A DNA stretch of 23,355 nucleotides from assembly GCA_017547265.1 (NCBI GenBank), contig JAFYQC010000283.1:1-23355 (forward strand). The letters run 5' to 3'. The notes below the pieces were generated by a model. The model made no database searches, was not told the origin of the DNA, and saw nothing but the letters and a program-made list of their open reading frames with translations. The position numbers and the translations under genes were made by a program. Origin of the DNA: Kiritimatiellia bacterium. Lineage in GTDB: Bacteria; Verrucomicrobiota; Kiritimatiellia; RFP12; UBA1067. Shown one piece after another: positions 22,651 through 23,355 of this stretch (the first letter of the stretch is position 1; the number at the start of each line of letters is the position of its first letter).

Positions 22651-23355
22651 TTACTTCGCGAGCGCAGCGGAGACGTCAGCGAGGATCTGGCGGAGAGCCT
22701 TCGGGACGCGCTTCGCCGTCTTGGAGCGGACGGACGTGTCCTTCGAGGCCTTGGCGTCGTACTCGTCGTACGAAGCGCCGACGGTCGCAATCTCCTTCTT
22801 CCAGCCTTCCTTGTCGACCTTGAGGATCGCCTTGAGGTCAGCGGGAACGACCTTGAACTTGCCGACGTTGTTCGAGAGGTCGATGTCCTTCTCGAACGGA
22901 AGGTTGCCGATCGGGGTGACGTTGGCCTTGACCTGGCCCTCGATGCGCTGGCAGATCCACTTGAGGACGCGGCTGTTGTCGCCGAAACCGGGCCACATGA
23001 AGCGGCCGTCGTCGCCCTTGCGGAACCAGTTGACGAAGTAGATCTTAGGAAGCTTCGTCGCATCGGCGCTCGTGCGCTCCATCTCCAGCCAGTGCTGGAA
23101 GTAGTCGGCGACGTTGTAGCCGAAGAACGGAAGCATCGCCATCGGGTCGCGGCGGACCTGGCCGATCTGGTCGGAGATGACGGCGGCGGTAACCTCGGAG
23201 CCCGCGGCGGAGCCCATGAACACACCATGCGTCCAGCTCTTCGCCTCGTTCACCAGCGGGATCGTCGAAGGACGACGGCCGCCGAAGAGGATCGCGTCGA
23301 TCGGCACGCCCGTGGGCTTCTTGTTCCAGAGGCCGTTGAAGCCGGCCTTGTCGAG
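22651..23355 (-). CDS. pckG: Phosphoenolpyruvate carboxykinase (GTP), C-terminal part
   Basis: The last 234 codons of a GTP-dependent PEPCK, which interconverts oxaloacetate and PEP (gluconeogenesis or, in fermenters, carboxylation towards succinate). The gene runs off the right edge; the reading frame is open to 23355, so the GTG/ATG-like codons inside are not starts. Diagnostic sequences: GVPIDAILFGGRRP, THGVFMGSAAGSEVTAA, PKIYFVNWFRK and the guanine-pocket FMWPGFGDNSRVLKWI. These identify the GTP type and exclude the ATP type. The P-loop lies outside the window. It is followed after 18 bp by the NusG-like gene with no visible terminator. Confidence 0.95.
   Translation of the reverse strand, partial: LDKAGFNGLWNKKPTGVPIDAILFGGRRPSTIPLVNEAKSWTHGVFMGSAAGSEVTAAVISDQIGQVRRDPMAMLPFFGYNVADYFQHWLEMERTSADATKLPKIYFVNWFRKGDDGRFMWPGFGDNSRVLKWICQRIEGQVKANVTPIGNLPFEKDIDLSNNVGKFKVVPADLKAILKVDKEGWKKEIATVGASYDEYDAKASKDTSVRSKTAKRVPKALRQILADVSAALAK

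Overview
All recognisable genes lie on the minus strand, so transcription runs from right (23355) to left (1). The DNA is GC-rich and densely packed; no intergenic gap exceeds 300 bases. Gene content suggests a Verrucomicrobiota/PVC-type bacterium, perhaps Kiritimatiellae-like. The reasons are a secreted beta-solenoid protein with W-G-NW-PT repeats, a DUF4874/DUF4832-type secreted protein, a GTP-type PEP carboxykinase, an RpoD with a Lys/Ala-rich N-terminal extension, and an EF-hand membrane protein of a type I associate with this group. This placement is inference, since no marker gene could be searched.

Layout in order of transcription. (1) 23355-19260: the C-terminal part of GTP-dependent PEP carboxykinase, a NusG/RfaH-like elongation factor whose start region is full of inverted repeats, an unrecognised secreted protein, uracil-DNA glycosylase and an EamA transporter. 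These five genes are 18 bp apart or less, or overlap, and read as one operon. (2) 19226-15251: dnaE (replicative polymerase) with its own extended -10 promoter almost touching the start codon. (3) 15250-14975: a 276-bp gap holding three kinds of short degenerate tandem repeat and the rpoD promoters. (4) 14974-10516: rpoD, a membrane-anchored RRM protein, a DJ-1/PfpI protein and a ClC chloride transporter, tightly packed as an operon. (5) 10511-8774: fabD and fabG (fatty-acid synthesis), separated by a heptamer repeat that puts stops in every frame. (6) 8765-8611: tRNA-Ala(GGC) with its own promoter and an intrinsic terminator. (7) 8573-1547: a secreted 1120-residue beta-solenoid protein followed by a secreted ~1186-residue protein that joins a tyrosine-phosphatase-like domain, a GHL10 glycosidase-like domain and a DUF4874/DUF4832-like domain. 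(8) 1483-1: an EF-hand protein whose membrane C-terminus is thrown out of frame by an apparent one-base indel in a G run; it runs off the left edge.

Seven promoters could be proposed on the minus strand. Six of them carry an upstream TG one base before the -10 hexamer (TGN-TATAAT type), which suggests a shared extended -10 architecture. At fabD and dnaE the -10 sits only 8-10 nt before the ATG, which predicts leaderless or nearly leaderless mRNAs, whereas other genes have clear Shine-Dalgarno sequences. The most novel-looking items are the phosphatase-glycosidase fusion beside the solenoid protein, the membrane-tethered RRM protein in the rpoD operon, and the hairpin-rich start of the NusG-like gene.
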